The notes under the pieces are model-generated. The model ran no database searches and was not told the origin of the DNA. It worked only from the letters and a program-made list of their open reading frames with translations. From Blastobasis lacticolella (lineage: Eukaryota; Arthropoda; Insecta; Lepidoptera; Blastobasidae), in NCBI GenBank assembly GCA_905147135.1, contig LR990056.1:16936001-17000000 (forward strand): a stretch of DNA of 64,000 bases, given 5' to 3'. Every line of letters begins with the position of its first letter. Positions within the stretch are counted from its first letter, which is position 1. The position numbers were made by a program, and so were the translations under genes. Positions 24,031-35,257 of the stretch are shown one piece after another.

Positions 24031-24540
24031 ACATACATGCTTCATAATAAGTGGAATCCTCAGGCTTGACAGCGAAAACTACGACTCACACGATCTGAAA
24101 TTAAAAACAAACTGCAGAAAGACGCCGCTATGCAAATGTCCATGGCCACTGCGGATTGTATGGTGTATTCTTACACTGTACGTAATACATAACGAGGTCA
24201 ATGGCCACGATAGCAGCCAGTGATACCGCTAGTTAGGTATTACTCTGCAGTGGGTTTGCGGACGCGTTGCCATGGGTACTGGTTGTTGTGTAGTTAGCTG
24301 TACCTATGGGTTTGATGCACCGTATGGTAGAAATAATAAGGTAGTTGCTTATTGAAAGATCTGAAGAACTAGCTACGGAAACTGGTATGGCCACAATGTT
24401 TGTAGGTTTGTGAGATTGTGAGTTGGTTAGGGTAATCTTCAAAACAACAGAACCGATTTTAAAAATTCTTTCGCTAATAATAAGCTACATAGATAGGCAT
24501 CATTTTATCCCGGAAAAATAATAGTCCCGTGGGTTTTTTT
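24031..24540. other. No gene; possible Helitron-like trace
   Basis: Near 24445-24535 'aaccgattttaaaaattctt', 'aagctacatagataggcatc' and 'ttttatcccggaaaaat...cccgtggg' resemble lepidopteran Helitron-like repeats. The rest is unassigned. Confidence 0.4.
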
Positions 24541-24544
24541 ATAT

Positions 24545-24800
24545 TAGACTAACCAGGCATTTGACCGCCATCTCACCTTATGGTAAGTGACGATGCGGCC
24601 GAAGGTGGAGCCGACTAGGAACAGCCTATTCACTCTAGCCTTGAAGGCGTCCATATTATCATGATCATGGAACACACTAGCAGGCAACGTGTTTCATTCC
24701 TTAGCCGTACGCATTACAAAGGCTGAACTAAAGCGGCTCGTGCGGATAGCTGGAAGATACACGACATAAGGATGAAGCGTCTCCCCGTGGTCCTTGAGAT
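24545..24800 (-). pseudogene. LINE family A C-terminal fragment and tail
   Basis: The complement encodes the RTAKEW-N-LPA-VF and FKARVNRLF segments with several changes, then the tail whose complement begins 'accaggcatttgaccgccat'. 5'-truncated copy. Confidence 0.8.
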
Positions 24801-25250
24801 AGATGAATGTTTACAGAAAACCGAACTGCGTGGTTGAAAACGGTGGGGACTCTATCCTTAATACAGTGAGAGCTAACATCACACACACAGCACCGGTTTT
24901 CATAAAAGCCCATACATCCCACGCGCGTCATGCGAACTGTTAAATATTATGAAAACATTCCGAATATAAACCAACACATCTCTTTGTGAAATCATGCAGA
25001 TTTAAAATACATGCAAATCAAATGTGTATCGCACATGAATATTCATAGCTTGCGGTTCTGATACGCGATCGAGTCAATTTCTATGCAAGCTAGGCGGGAA
25101 TGTGGGCTATTTGTTTTGGCGTTTGTTTAGTTTAATGAAGTTGTATTATCGCGAGCAGGACTCTTTCGTTCACAATATGGGAATTTGGGAATCGTTTTGC
25201 TCACACCATAAAATTACATCACAAATTACAACTAAAGACATAGGTACATA
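24801..25250. other. No gene recognised
   Basis: No repeat ends or coding signal seen. Confidence 0.5.
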
Positions 25251-25251
25251 T

Positions 25252-25378
25252 ATATTAACCGGTCAATTAAACGGCTAGCTTTGTAAGCAATTATTCAATT
25301 CATGAACTGTGAAAGTAACGTTTAACGAACGACCATTGCTCCCGAGTTTACGGAGCTTGTTCATGCTTTATCACAATA
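25252..25378 (+). mobile_element. MITE family 3, half copy
   Basis: Matches the left half of the complete element at 55.3 kb: 'ttaaccggtcaattaaacgg', 'gctagcttt', 'ttcatgaact.tgaaagtaa' and 'gagtttacggagct'. The right arm is missing. Confidence 0.75.
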
Positions 25379-26132
25379 TACCTAATAAATGAACATTTTT
25401 AATTTTTCGCTTTCCTATTTATTACTTTTACAACAGTTCTTATTGGTTACCTCTAAAATGTCTAACTTGTTTTCTTTGATTAGGGCTTCGCTCTACGCCA
25501 AATGTTTGTATATGCTGCTTATAGTACTTCACACTTGGCATGTGGATATATACTCTATATTTACATATATAGAGTATTTATATTATATTCCAAAAATATA
25601 ATTCTGAAAATATATAATTAATAAAACAAGTGCCTCCTCTCTACCAGTATGCTGTGCCCGATCCGGGTCCACGTTGGTACCCATTATATAATTTTTTACT
25701 ATGTAAAATTACTACCTTTGTAAAACACATGGAATGCTAAATAAATTGAAATTGGATAGTGGTTCTTTGACCTTAGGTATCGATCGAATCCTTCCTGATA
25801 CATGATCAACCAGTATCAGGGTCGCTGGCGGAAGACCTGATATAAAGGAGACTGACCAGATTTGAAGATTATAATCATCAATTGATGGTTCTGAATCTCC
25901 TCTAACTATGGTATACCAAGCTTGGGTTGAAGGCGCTCCATATACTTTAAATCCAGGCAGACACAATGCAACAAAATGTAGGACGAGACCTTAGAATTTG
26001 CTCAAGCACGCGAATGTCTTATCAGTCGTAATATATTACCGACGGGCCGACTTTCATGGACAGAACTTTCTTCTGTTCCACATTACAGCCTTAACCTAAA
26101 GTGAGGATAGTCAATTATAATTCTTGAAAATT
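25379..26132. other. AT-rich, no gene recognised
   Basis: A small palindrome ('actctatatttacatatatagagt'-like, near 25550) and AT-rich open frames only. Confidence 0.5.
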
Positions 26133-26431
26133 ACGTAAGATCAACCAGTGATGGCCGTGTGGTGTCCGGCAGAGTAGAATAGCACCAACCCCTTACACTC
26201 GTGGGTGTCGTGTCGTACAAGGCGACTAATGTTTTCGAGGCAAAAGAACAAGAGTCTCCGTAGTCTGGAAAATGGGCAGCAGCATTTTCCATTGTATTAT
26301 TTAAACACTGCGATCTCCAACCCGCCTGCCAAGCGTGGAGATTATGGCAATAACCTCCCCTTTCGTGGGAGAGGCCCTAAGTCCTGCAGTGGACTGTTAC
26401 GGGCTGTGATGACGTAAGATCAACCAGTGAT
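26133..26431 (+). mobile_element. SINE-2 reference copy with perfect 20-bp target-site duplication
   Basis: The 20-base repeat 'acgtaagatcaaccagtgat' lies at both edges (26133-26152 and 26412-26431) with no mismatch. This delimits the SINE exactly to 26153-26411 (259 bp). It begins 'ggccgtgtggtgtccggcag' and ends 'ttacgggctgtgatg'. There is no poly-A; the tail is the ATG type. I see no clear tRNA A/B boxes in its head. The intact duplication indicates a fairly recent insertion by LINE machinery. Confidence 0.97.
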
Positions 26432-26929
26432 TTAAAAGAAACAATGCATGCCTGTTACAGCGCTAGTTTTCAGAAAAGCCCTGTTTCCCACGCGCTATAC
26501 GCGAACGGTTAAAGATACCGAAGTCTCATAATTTTGGATACCTCACCATGCGTCACATGCAGTTTTAAACATGACTGACCGTTGCGAGTGATGACGTGTC
26601 AACAACATTAACAATGCTTTGCCGTACTGAGCTTTGAAGGTTATGGTAGCTATTTTCATTGTAGGGCGTCAGTGTGGTCCACTATTTGACAAAGCACCTG
26701 TAAGGTACATGCAACAACAATAGACCGATCCCTTTACTCTGTAAACGTAGAATATGTCACGCCCTTTACGCTGTACGTACGGCTTTTGTGTTCTTTTAGG
26801 CGTGATTTTGACCTTTGATGTGTGACTGACGATACGAGTGCTATTTGTAACCGATACTAGGTGGCTTGGACTTTTAGACGCATGTGGTCAATTGTGGGAG
26901 GTAGTATCGGAAGTCAAATATGATCCGTT
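26432..26929. other. No gene recognised
   Basis: Unassigned mixed sequence. Confidence 0.5.
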
Positions 26930-27118
26930 GACGAACATCGTGAGGAAACTGCACATTCAGGTGACTAGATGTCTATCCATGATCCTACCTGTTTAGGTTC
27001 CCCTGTTAACAGTGTCAGATGGCAGATCTGATCTGCCAAATCCTGGATCATGGTCAAGGCTGACCCCGGGCCCCGGGCCTTCGTGTGCGAGAGTACAACC
27101 GGGACATTAACGCCAACA
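26930..27118 (+). repeat. SINE-1 copy (body and tail)
   Basis: From 'gacgaacatcgtgaggaaac' through 'gttcccctgttaacagtgtc' to 'gtacaaccgggacattaacg'. It lacks the 'cagtcgctccactgtaatt' block, so it carries an internal deletion. Confidence 0.9.
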
Positions 27119-27227
27119 TGATAATACTGTTACGTACATGAGGAATGAAGTTAATCCCGAAAGAAACTTGATCAAAAGCAGGTGAATCTGTAAAATTGAC
27201 TTTGAAAGAGACCTACTTCCCATCATT

Positions 27228-27476
27228 ACAGCTCATAACAGTCCACTGCAGGACTTAGGGCCTCTCTCACGAAAAGGGAGGTTGCCTTAATCTCCACGCT
27301 TGGCAGGCGGGTTGGAGATTGCAGTGTTATAATATAACAATGAAAAACGCTGCTGCCCATTTTCCAGTCTACGGAGGCGCTTAGATCTTTTGTCTCGAAA
27401 ACATTAGCCGCCTTGTACGACACCCAGGAGTGTAAGGGGTTGGTTCTATTCTACTCTGCCGGACACCACACGGCCA
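27228..27476 (-). repeat. SINE-2 copy
   Basis: Minus orientation, near full length, from 'cagctcataacagtccactg' to 'ggacaccacacggcc'. Confidence 0.93.
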
Positions 27477-27766
27477 GTACATACTAGTAACCAGTCATAA
27501 TAGACTTATCCGGCGGGAATGTTCCATCACAAGGTCGTATCTTCATCTTAGGGCTTTTAGGTATATTGCTCCTAATTATTATTACATTTTAAAGGGTTCG
27601 GGATTAAGGTCGTACGAGATTAATCAAAATATACGCTCGGGAAACTGGTAAAGGGTAACCTAATCTACGTTGTATGTTGTTGTAGAGCCCGAGATTATAT
27701 TCAGTTGAAAATATACCGTTGTTGGTTTTAGAAAATTGTTGTAAATACATACATAGAAGATAGAGA

Positions 27767-28000
27767 TAGATCTCGTCTAAGCTGAAATGACGGGCCCCAC
27801 TATCGCATTAACGCACACAAGCAAATTTTAAATATGGATGCAATACATATACAAATGCCGCTGTAATTGGTCATTCAGTTGCCGGTGAGACTCAAACGTA
27901 GGAGCACGCGTCGTTCGATTGGTTATTAATATTTGCACTCGCACATCGAAATCAACTAATTAAGTAGTGGGGCGCGTCATTTTAGCTTAGACAAGCTCTA
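27767..28000 (-). mobile_element. MITE family 2, copy in inverted orientation
   Basis: Same element as at 56.0 kb but reversed. Terminal inverted repeats read 'tagatctcgtctaagc...' and the complement of 'gcttagacaagctcta', each followed by 'aaatgacgcgccccacta'-type sequence. Internal blocks 'ggagcacgcgtcgttcg' and 'gccgctgtaattggtcattc' match. Confidence 0.9.
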
Positions 28001-28064
28001 CACACTTACGGCAATCACGCCTTTATTCCATACGGTAGGAGGATCGTAGCTTGTGGCACTCGAT

Positions 28065-28255
28065 AATCTCTGCCTACCTCTTGTGAATACTTACTTCGCT
28101 GGCTCAGCGACCCAAAAAGGATCATGGCCTCCGACACCAAATGACGCCACTCATGCCGGTCCTGAACAGTTTCCTTCCATCTTGATCTCTGAAGCTCGGA
28201 CAGATCCATCAGCACCAACCAGCGGTATCTCTTACGTCCCGCTGGACGTTAATTA
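28065..28255 (-). pseudogene. LINE (RTE-like) C-terminal fragment
   Basis: The minus-strand frame contains DLSELQRSRWKETVQDRHEW followed by RHLVSEAMILFGSLSQRSKY. The W-x-x-x-QDR-x-x-W-R-x-L motif and the shared 'ctggctcagcgaccca' phrase tie it to the 21.3-kb fragment. Confidence 0.7.
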
Positions 28256-28297
28256 TGATCATCATCCTTTAGCCATCCATCCATCTCCGTTAACGGC

Positions 28298-28406
28298 GTG
28301 GCGTGGGTGATGCCCCTGGTATTGCAAACGTCCATAGGCTGCGGTGACTGCTTACCATCAGGCAGGCCGTAAGCTTGTTTGCCGCATTGGTGGTATAAAA
28401 CAAAAC
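28298..28406 (+). repeat. LINE family C 3' tail
   Basis: Contains 'gcgtgggtgatgcccctgg', 'tattgcaaacgtccataggc', 'ttaccatcaggcaggccg' and 'tggtataaaac'. Confidence 0.88.
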
Positions 28407-29325
28407 AGTTTCTTCTTCCTTTTCTACGCTCCTTCATTTCCTCTTTGACGTTTGAAATTCCTACTATATTTTTCCTAGATATTTAAAGTCCTACTCAATA
28501 AAGAAAATTTGAATTTTAATCTAGGTGGGGTCGGTGCAACATGTCTCTCGGAGTCATGTTCTCAAAAGCTTTGGGTACATGTTTTGTGACCGGCTGCCTG
28601 ACCTGACGTATAGTACATCGAAGTAAACGCATTCGTTACCTTCGTTAAGAAATCATTTGTACTTACTTTATTTTAATATGTTTCTATTGTAGATGTTTTA
28701 CTGCATCCAACAATGTATTTATTCATCAATACTTTGCTAGGTATACAAAATAGCCAACATTATACGTCATAACAATCGACGTCTAAAACAAAAAATGGAA
28801 ATAAAGACTAATATCTAATATCCTTTGTCGTTAATCATACTGAATTATTATTACATGCATTATTATTACAGAGCGAATAGCTATGACTATATTGTTATTG
28901 ATAAGTCTAGTGCAATTTCTTGCATATTATTGTAGAAAACAATACAGAAAATGACAAAGGCTCGTAAAGAAGTTTTTATTTTTTTATTTTGATTTTTTAT
29001 TGTTTGTACTAGAATAGCCAACGATTTGCGCTGGTCTTAACATTAATAATATAGTAATAGCTGCTTCACATCTACTCTCCATCATCTCAGGATGCCCTGA
29101 AGTGAAATAGCGTCATGCAATGTTGACATGAATCAATATGAACGGAGCGATGTGGCGAATTTGTGTTCATCAATCAATGTCAGACAGCATTGTTGCAGAA
29201 CGACGTACTGTAGATCAGAGGCCTAATTAGCTATGAAGGCAATGCATTAGCATCGGGTACTATTTGACAAGTTGACTGGTTAGTCTGTGGCACTCTTATC
29301 TTTTGTATACCGATCGTTTATCGTA
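28407..29325. other. AT-rich, no gene recognised
   Basis: Long A/T runs; no repeat end or exon recognised. Confidence 0.5.
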
Positions 29326-29655
29326 TGTTGTCCCTTGCCAAGGACCAATACTCATCTAGTCGTCAATATCTCGGTTGTGACCTCGTGCCGCGAGTGCCCG
29401 GGGTCCGCCTTTATCATGCCACCTGACCTCCGTAACGTAACCCACAACAGGGGAACCTGGCCAGATTGGATCGTGGTTTCATATTCAGCCACCTTAATGT
29501 GCAGGTTTCCTCGCGATATTTTCCCCCACTATAACATCGATTAGGTTTCAAATAATATACGTTGTATACATAATTCAGAAAAAGTCATTAGTTCATGACG
29601 ACACTGGGGATCAAACCCGGTGCTTCTCGTTTACGAGCCGGATCAATAATAATAA
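29326..29655 (-). repeat. SINE-1 copy with tRNA-like head
   Basis: The minus-strand tail complement lies near 29370 ('atctcggttgtgacc') and the head near 29605-29640. The complement of 'gggatcaaacccggtgc' is a recognisable pol III B box. The body blocks 'cctccgtaacgtaaccc' and 'atgtgcaggtttcctcgcg' are diverged. Confidence 0.82.
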
Positions 29656-30450
29656 TCATATGCTAATTTCTTAGGCAGGGTATATAAACTCTATGAAAGG
29701 GGACTTCTTATGATGATCGATCAGTATTGTAGTTGATAGTTTCGTTATTTCTATCTTTCTTCTGAGAGTCATCGACAATACCATGAACTAGCTCGTCAAT
29801 CTGTCATTAGCTAATTTAGACCTCGGAGGGCTTGCTCCGGATTGCGGAACGACGGCGCAAGCTTTATTGTTCTTACGTACAGACCGCGGCACGTATCTCG
29901 AGCGGTGACCGTTCTTGCGCAGAAGTCAAAAATAAGTGCACGCTTTGTAGTTTCTGTTATGGCTATTCCATACGGGTTTCTATTCTTAACGGATGTCATG
30001 GTATGGTGACTTATTCTTTTAGGTAGAGGGACGCATCGTCTACTTTAGAATGAAAAGCAACCTTATCAACAGTAAAGAACTTATAATTGAAATAAAAATG
30101 AAAAGAAAAGTATTTATCGATGGCCAGTTTTATTTTATTTGCAATCGCAATATCCTTTGCTCCAAAGTGCCACCAACCAGACACAAATAATAGAATGCCG
30201 TCACGTGCCTCCATCTGCAGCCAAAGTAAACCTTGATCCTCGTACTCCTTTTAATTTTGTTGCACTTGTACCTGGCAACATTTTAACTTTAATTAGCCGT
30301 GTGGAGCGCTGATCTTTCGCACCTGTGCAATATTTATAGTCGTCTCGATCGCTCTCGCACACGAGACTTCAAACGCCAGCTGCTCACTAGGGTTGCCATA
30401 AGACGAAATATAGTATTTTCGGATTCAATTAGCTATAGAATACTAGTAAA
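29656..30450. other. No gene recognised
   Basis: Mixed sequence with no motif. Open frames near 29830 on both strands lack any family signature. Confidence 0.5.
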
Positions 30451-30576
30451 ACGGCTTTTACGGGGTCGGCAACGCGTGGGTGATGCTCCTAGTATTGCAA
30501 ACGTCCATAGGCTGCGGTGTCTGCTTACCATCAGGCAGGCCGTAAGCTTGTTTGCCACCTTAGTGGTATAAAAAAA
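30451..30576 (+). repeat. LINE family C C-terminus and tail
   Basis: Encodes KRLLRGRQRVGDAPSIANVH in frame, then 'ttaccatcaggcaggccg' and 'ccaccttagtggtataaaaa'. Confidence 0.88.
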
Positions 30577-30950
30577 AGGGAATAGCTAGGTGCTAGCTGT
30601 AAAACTTGTAAAAACTTTAAGAATATTATAAAACCTTGATTCACTGGAGTTACCATCGGGCTACTGCAGTCATTGCTGTAAACAAGCACTTGTTGCCATT
30701 TATCAGCTGCAAGATTTAATATAACATTGATCTTATATTCTATCTCTTAGATCTAGTCCAGGATAGTGTTTAATTCTGTAATTACGGAATTGAATTTGTT
30801 AAAATTAAAATTCAGTCCGCATTTCGTTTTACAGTTAGTAAGTAGTAGTATACTAATAAGCGACTTCGCTGATAAAATATATTAGTTTCGGCTACTACCT
30901 ATATAATTAAGTTTTAAAATAATAATACATATACAATAATACATGAACAT

Positions 30951-31033
30951 CATACATGGATCGTACGACTTCATACATGGATCATACATCTTCATCCATG
31001 GGTCGGACGACTTCATACACGTGTCGTGCAACT
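30951..31033 (+). repeat. Four-unit 21-bp tandem repeat
   Basis: Units begin at 30951, 30972, 30993 and 31014, each starting 'cat(a/c)ca' and ending in 'cgactt'-like sequence. The exact 21-base period is kept despite substitutions. No stop codon occurs in the frame set by the first base, but nothing else supports coding. Confidence 0.9.
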
Positions 31034-31178
31034 GCGCCTACTATATTGAATTTTTAAAATAATAGGCGGTCACCTAAAACGGTAGGATAATATATTATAT
31101 AGTAGGGTAGGCAACCCTACTGCTGACACACGTGTGTGTAGAAATAGAACTGTAAGCAAGGCTTGCCCTTGAACTGTG

Positions 31179-31220
31179 TATAAAAGGGGGGTGCTGGCAT
31201 AAGCGGTAGTGTCGTTTAGT
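31179..31220 (+). promoter_or_regulatory. Candidate TATA-type core promoter
   Basis: TATAAAAG at 31179-31186 is followed about 29 bases later by a 'gtagtg' start-like site and at about 38 bases by 'tttagt'. No open reading frame or known gene follows. The arrangement, with 'tagtgtcgtttagtgctcgc' after the TATA box, resembles the U3/R boundary of an LTR, so it may be a solo-LTR remnant. Confidence 0.45.
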
Positions 31221-31344
31221 GCTCGCACTGTGTTTTATGGGGGTAGATTTACGCCTCTGATAATGTGTTTACGGCTTGGGAGGGATAGCGTCTCGACTGC
31301 TCTAGACCTAGACTGGTATTATATGGAGGGTTATAAAGGCGTTT

Positions 31345-31715
31345 GAGCGCTGATGGTGTAATGGTTAAGGGGTCCGATTCGTACCCCGAGGTACCGGGTT
31401 TGAACGCCAGTGCTGCCGTGTAAACATTTCTCTGTTCTCTCTCTATTTTCTGAGTTATGTACATTAGTTGAATGCCAACCGATGCTCTCACGACACGACG
31501 GTGGGGGATAATTGAAGATATACGTGATTAGAACCTGTACATTCAGTAATCAGGATCAAATCGGGCCAGGTTCCCTTTTTAACAGGGTCACGGGGGTCAA
31601 ATCGCAGGAGCTCCACTATAATTACCTGATCTGGCCAAATCCCGAATTATCATGGTCAAGGCGGACCCCGGGCACTCGTCCGCGAGAGCACAAACGGGGG
31701 CATGAACGCCTGACC
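31345..31715 (+). repeat. SINE-1, near full length with tRNA-like head
   Basis: The head has an A-box-like 'tggtgtaatggttaagg' and, about 40 bases later, a B-box-like 'gggtttgaacgcc' (31396-31408). The body follows in order: 'tgagttatgtacattagttg', 'cctgtacattca', 'aggttccctttttaacaggg', 'ctccactataattacctgat' and 'aaggcggaccccgggc', ending 'gggggcatgaacgcc'. This is the best copy in the window for defining the family as tRNA-derived. It starts about 125 bases after the orphan promoter. Confidence 0.92.
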
Positions 31716-32221
31716 TGAAGATGACCTATAAAAAAGGCGCGTAAAACCCGCAGATTCTCAACCTTGCAACTTCCAGTTAGTATAAAAAGTGACCTTATTT
31801 AGACGCAGGCTGCCCATAAACAAACAAATCCTGAATACTTAATCGGGATCCGCAACAAATTACCCAATAAGGAATTTTTACAGGAATTTTTAACAACAAA
31901 TTACCCAGGAAGGATGTAACAGAAAAAGAGGCATTCAGTAGGTATCTATAACAAGAAATGTTTCCAAATAAGTTGAAGCTAAAATTAACGAGCCTAAAAA
32001 TTGTCCATTGTGCCAAAAAGAGCGTTTCCACGAGTCTACGAATCCGGTATACACCTCGCTCCCATCGCACGTGACTGTCGGAAATAGCACCGTTTTCCAG
32101 GTACGATGTAGGTACGAAGAGAGGTAGGGCATAGCGGGGTATCCCGTTCGAATTGAAGCCGCCCGACTGGGGAAGTACCTCCACCTTACAGAATACCGCA
32201 GCTAAACAATACTCTTTTAAA
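31716..32221. other. No gene; shared phrase with 32.7 kb
   Basis: The phrase 'cccatcgcacgtgac.gtcggaaatagcac' occurs here (near 32060) and again near 32697, on either side of the SINE-like copy. An old repeat pair is likely. The 129-codon minus-strand frame has no recognised motif. Confidence 0.5.
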
Positions 32222-32456
32222 TAGTGTTGTGTTTCTGTCGGTTAGTAAGGTTTCCAGTGCTCCATGGGGTGGGGATTTGGGGAACCGTGGCTTTGGCAGT
32301 GGAGGGGCATTTGTCTTTTTGCTGCCAGAGCAACGTGTTATGGAGGTGGGCAACGCATTGGCGATACTTTTGGTGTTGCTAATGTCTATAGGCAGTGGTG
32401 ACCACTTTCCAGCAGGTGGCCCGCTTGCCTGTTTGCCTACTGTATGACATAAAAAA
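32222..32456 (+). repeat. SINE-4 (LINE-B-tailed SINE-like element), copy 1
   Basis: Begins near 'gtttctgtcggttagtaagg', continues 'ccatggggtggggatttggg' and 'gctgccagagcaacgtgtta', then enters the LINE family B end: 'ttggtgttgctaatgtctat', 'ggtggcccgcttgcctgttt', 'catawaaaaaa'. The copies at 51.4 and 63.8 kb have the same start. I see no tRNA head. Confidence 0.88.
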
Positions 32457-33240
32457 AAGGTTGACTGATATTATTTTGAAGGTGACAAATAAAACTAACA
32501 AGTCATATCGTACGTATCTTAGTTGAGGGATGCGGTGAACACTTTTCCTCGTGTAATGCATTTACAGACCAAAACGGATCCTCTGTTACTAGTTTGAGAC
32601 TTATGAAAGGCACGCCCGAAAAATTGTCAGCACATCTAAGAAGAGTACGTATTCCGTTCCGCCCCGGAATACCTGCGTCGGCCAACCTTCGCCCGGCCCA
32701 TCGCACGTGACCGTCGGAAATAGCACACCTTCGGCGGCCTTGCGCCGCGACGGCTCGTCTCTCGTTTTTATTGGGAGGCTTTTGCCGCGCTTTCCTTATT
32801 CGGTAGTTCGGTAGCAAGTGGTGATGGTGACCGAGTGTTAGCGTCGGCATGTGAAGCTGATGGGTGCAATTCTATTTCGATTGATTGTTTTTTTTTAATA
32901 GTTTGTAGAGGCAATGTGCAAGGGTCACCTGACGGAAAGGGTCACCGCCGCCCATATAGCAATATCTCGTGAGTAGCGAACGTGTTGGCGACCGTTGAGA
33001 TATTGGTAGGCTTATCTTGAAGCTTGTTTGTTAGTACAATGCGTTCAAGTTTTAATATATCTAGGCTAAATTGAGTAGCTACTTGTCTTGACCGCATTGT
33101 GTACCTATAGGTATTTATCTGGATTAGCAACAAGTACCGGCTTCAACCATCATTCACAATACCATCCGATCAGAAACAGTACAAAATTTAAAACGAATTC
33201 AGTCAAAATGCTGAATATTACAGCTGGTATTTTTCGCGTT
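32457..33240. other. No gene recognised
   Basis: The GC-rich minus-strand frame at 32503-32850 has no family motif and includes the phrase shared with 32.06 kb. Confidence 0.5.
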
Positions 33241-33574
33241 TTCAGACTTGGTGCCAAACTACATGCATAAGGTACCCCTTGGTATCATGAATTGAAGTCA
33301 TTCTGTATAGTATTGTTAAAAGCGTTGCGTACGTGACGCGGATTATTCGCTACGGAGTCTCAGTCGGTACAACGCTGTAGATGTTTTGCCAACGGTACTG
33401 GGCGCTGTTTTGCATCGCTTTATGGCGAGGATTGGATACACCTGTTGGGTGTATGTACACATGTATGCGTACATGCCGAATTGTACTGGGTTTTTGTTAA
33501 AGTATGTTGAAAAATTCGTTGAAAGGGAGATGATAAAATTTTTGTTTTTTTTTGCCCCCAACTCAAAGGAAATG

Positions 33575-33780
33575 GGCACCCTCCGGTATAGCGTTTTCGA
33601 AGGAGGAGGTGAACTCTCGAGAGTACCAGCCGGCCGGCCGGGCTGGTTATACACGAGTCGCCATAAAAGGGGCCTAGGTGCATACGTGCTAAACACCCCC
33701 TGGGAGCACCTGTAGCCGGAAGGGCATTTCAGGATTCATCGGATGCGACACCCCGTAGGGACGGTAATAATAATAATAAA
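33575..33780 (+). repeat. Dispersed GC-rich repeat F, copy 2, with (AAT) tail
   Basis: Aligned blocks as in the 23.5-kb copy, ending 'atgcgacaccccgtagggac' and then five or so AAT units. The AAT tail suggests retroposition. Confidence 0.6.
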
Positions 33781-33884
33781 TATTAAATAACGGCACAGGG
33801 TGCCGCGGTGCAATCGGCTCGCGAGACTGTTCTACCAATCTCTGGGTACCTCTACCTCTATTTCTACTTTTCTACCTTGGTCTC

Positions 33885-34040
33885 AAGACCTTGGTCAACC
33901 TCGCTCACGGTATTAGGAGGCACACCTAAGGAACGGCGAGCTCGTTGCGGTGCTGACAGTCCGACTAGCATCAAATTACAAAACGGTCACTCTTCCAGTT
34001 CCCGGACACTTCATTTTGCTTCACTTTCGTTGCTTTAATT
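33885..34040 (+). repeat. Dispersed repeat G, copy 2
   Basis: Contains 'agaccttggtcaacctcgct', 'gtccgactagcatcaaatta' and 'aaacggtcactcttcc', parallel to 7.6 kb. Confidence 0.55.
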
Positions 34041-34174
34041 TGACTATCGGCCTCGCAAGCACACTGTCCCTAGACCAGTGCTTCTATGTATAGGTCGATT
34101 GAGGTAGGAGATAGGACCTTTGCTGACTTCCGTCTGATACTTAGATGAAATGGAAATGTGAATGTGCGTCTATA

Positions 34175-34290
34175 TTCGGGCGCCTTCAAGGCTAGAGTGA
34201 ATAGGCTGTTCCTAGACAGGCATGCTCCACCGTCGGCCGCATCGTCACTTACCACCAGATAAGATGACCGTCAAATACCTGACGTGTCCG
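34175..34290 (+). repeat. LINE family A 3' tail
   Basis: Contains 'ttcaaggctagagtgaatag', 'gctgttcctagacaggcatg' and 'taagatgaccgtcaaatacc'. Confidence 0.85.
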
Positions 34291-35070
34291 TTAACAAATA
34301 AAATTGTGCTATAGATGATGGCGATGAGGACGGTGATCATAATGACGCTGACAAGACTTTAAATGATATAATCATATCCGTGGCTCATGAAACTGTGAAA
34401 ATTTTCAACGCTCCGTCTGATAATTTCATTGAATCTGCTATGCAAAACAAAACTATACCCCAAAGTTGTTTGTTTCGCCCCAATTTGTATGTATGTATGG
34501 AATAACTGAACACAGTAACGGAATAGTTTCTCAACTTTACTCTCAGTGTGTTTGCATTAAACACGACATACGAATTTCAGGGTAGATGCTTTTATGTTGT
34601 GCGAGAGCATTTAAAAGGGATTAGTTTAGGCAGTAGTTTTGCTTTTTTACACAAACGTACGCAGTTATTTTGTTGCTACGGGTAGAAGATGTTTACATAA
34701 CCTTAGTTTTTTAATAGAAGCTCCTACCTACCTAGGAACCCAGCCACCCCTACCCCTTACCTAGGGGGAGGCCTTGTAGAGAAAGGTACGTATCGAAAAG
34801 TACCAACGTAGCACTTAAGAGTAAGATACGAATTCAAATATATAAATATCCTACTCGTCGCATATCGACGCAAAACTAATTACTAGGCCTACAATAGGTT
34901 TGAACTTGGTTGGTTCAGAGAATGACAAATTACTAAGCGTGCAACAGGTTTTAATTTGGTTTTAATTGGAGGTTGGTTGAGATATATTGGCACCATCCAA
35001 GTAAAGGCAAGTATTTTTGCTCACTGCGCATTTACAGTGTCTATTATTACAACGTATTTAATTAGACTTG
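34291..35070. other. No gene recognised
   Basis: A small diverged pair near 34855-34930 ('aaaactaattactaggcc' / 'acaaattactaagcgtgc', each followed by 'caataggttt' or 'caacaggttt') suggests a short duplication. Nothing coding seen. Confidence 0.5.
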
Positions 35071-35074
35071 CGAA

Positions 35075-35257
35075 TTATATCTCTTTCCATCTCAAAAGCG
35101 CGGTTTCGTCCCGCTTGGGCTCACATCTGGCCCCGACCCAGGCATCTGCGTCACTGGACAACGGCTTATACAGCTGTCCCGTGACGTCATGCAATGCTTC
35201 TTTTACTGGTCTTGCGAGGCTGGGATGAGACTTTTTTATTTCTGGGGAGACTGACAA
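35075..35257 (-). other. Coding-like segment of unknown origin (minus strand)
   Basis: A GC-rich frame ends at TAA and reads ARPVKEALHDVTGQLYKPLS followed by SDADAWVGARCEPKRDETAL. Just upstream on the same strand, in another frame, lies NNRLCRQAKRRGCQSPQK and then a stop. Alternating frames suggest a broken transposon ORF rather than a host exon. I cannot name the family. Confidence 0.35.

Noticed and set aside
26205..26417. Recurring ~70-residue ORF (RRLMFSRQK...NPPAKRGDYG...) found in many places
   Set aside because: It is the translation of SINE-2 copies, appears with frameshifts in each and is not a protein gene.
30951..31033. CRISPR-like array (regular 21-bp repeats)
   Set aside because: There are no unique spacers; the units are contiguous tandem repeats in a eukaryotic context.
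32229..32447. Recurring 60-80 residue ORFs (VGNALAILLVLLMSIGSGDH)
   Set aside because: They come from SINE-4 / LINE-B tail DNA; hydrophobicity is incidental.
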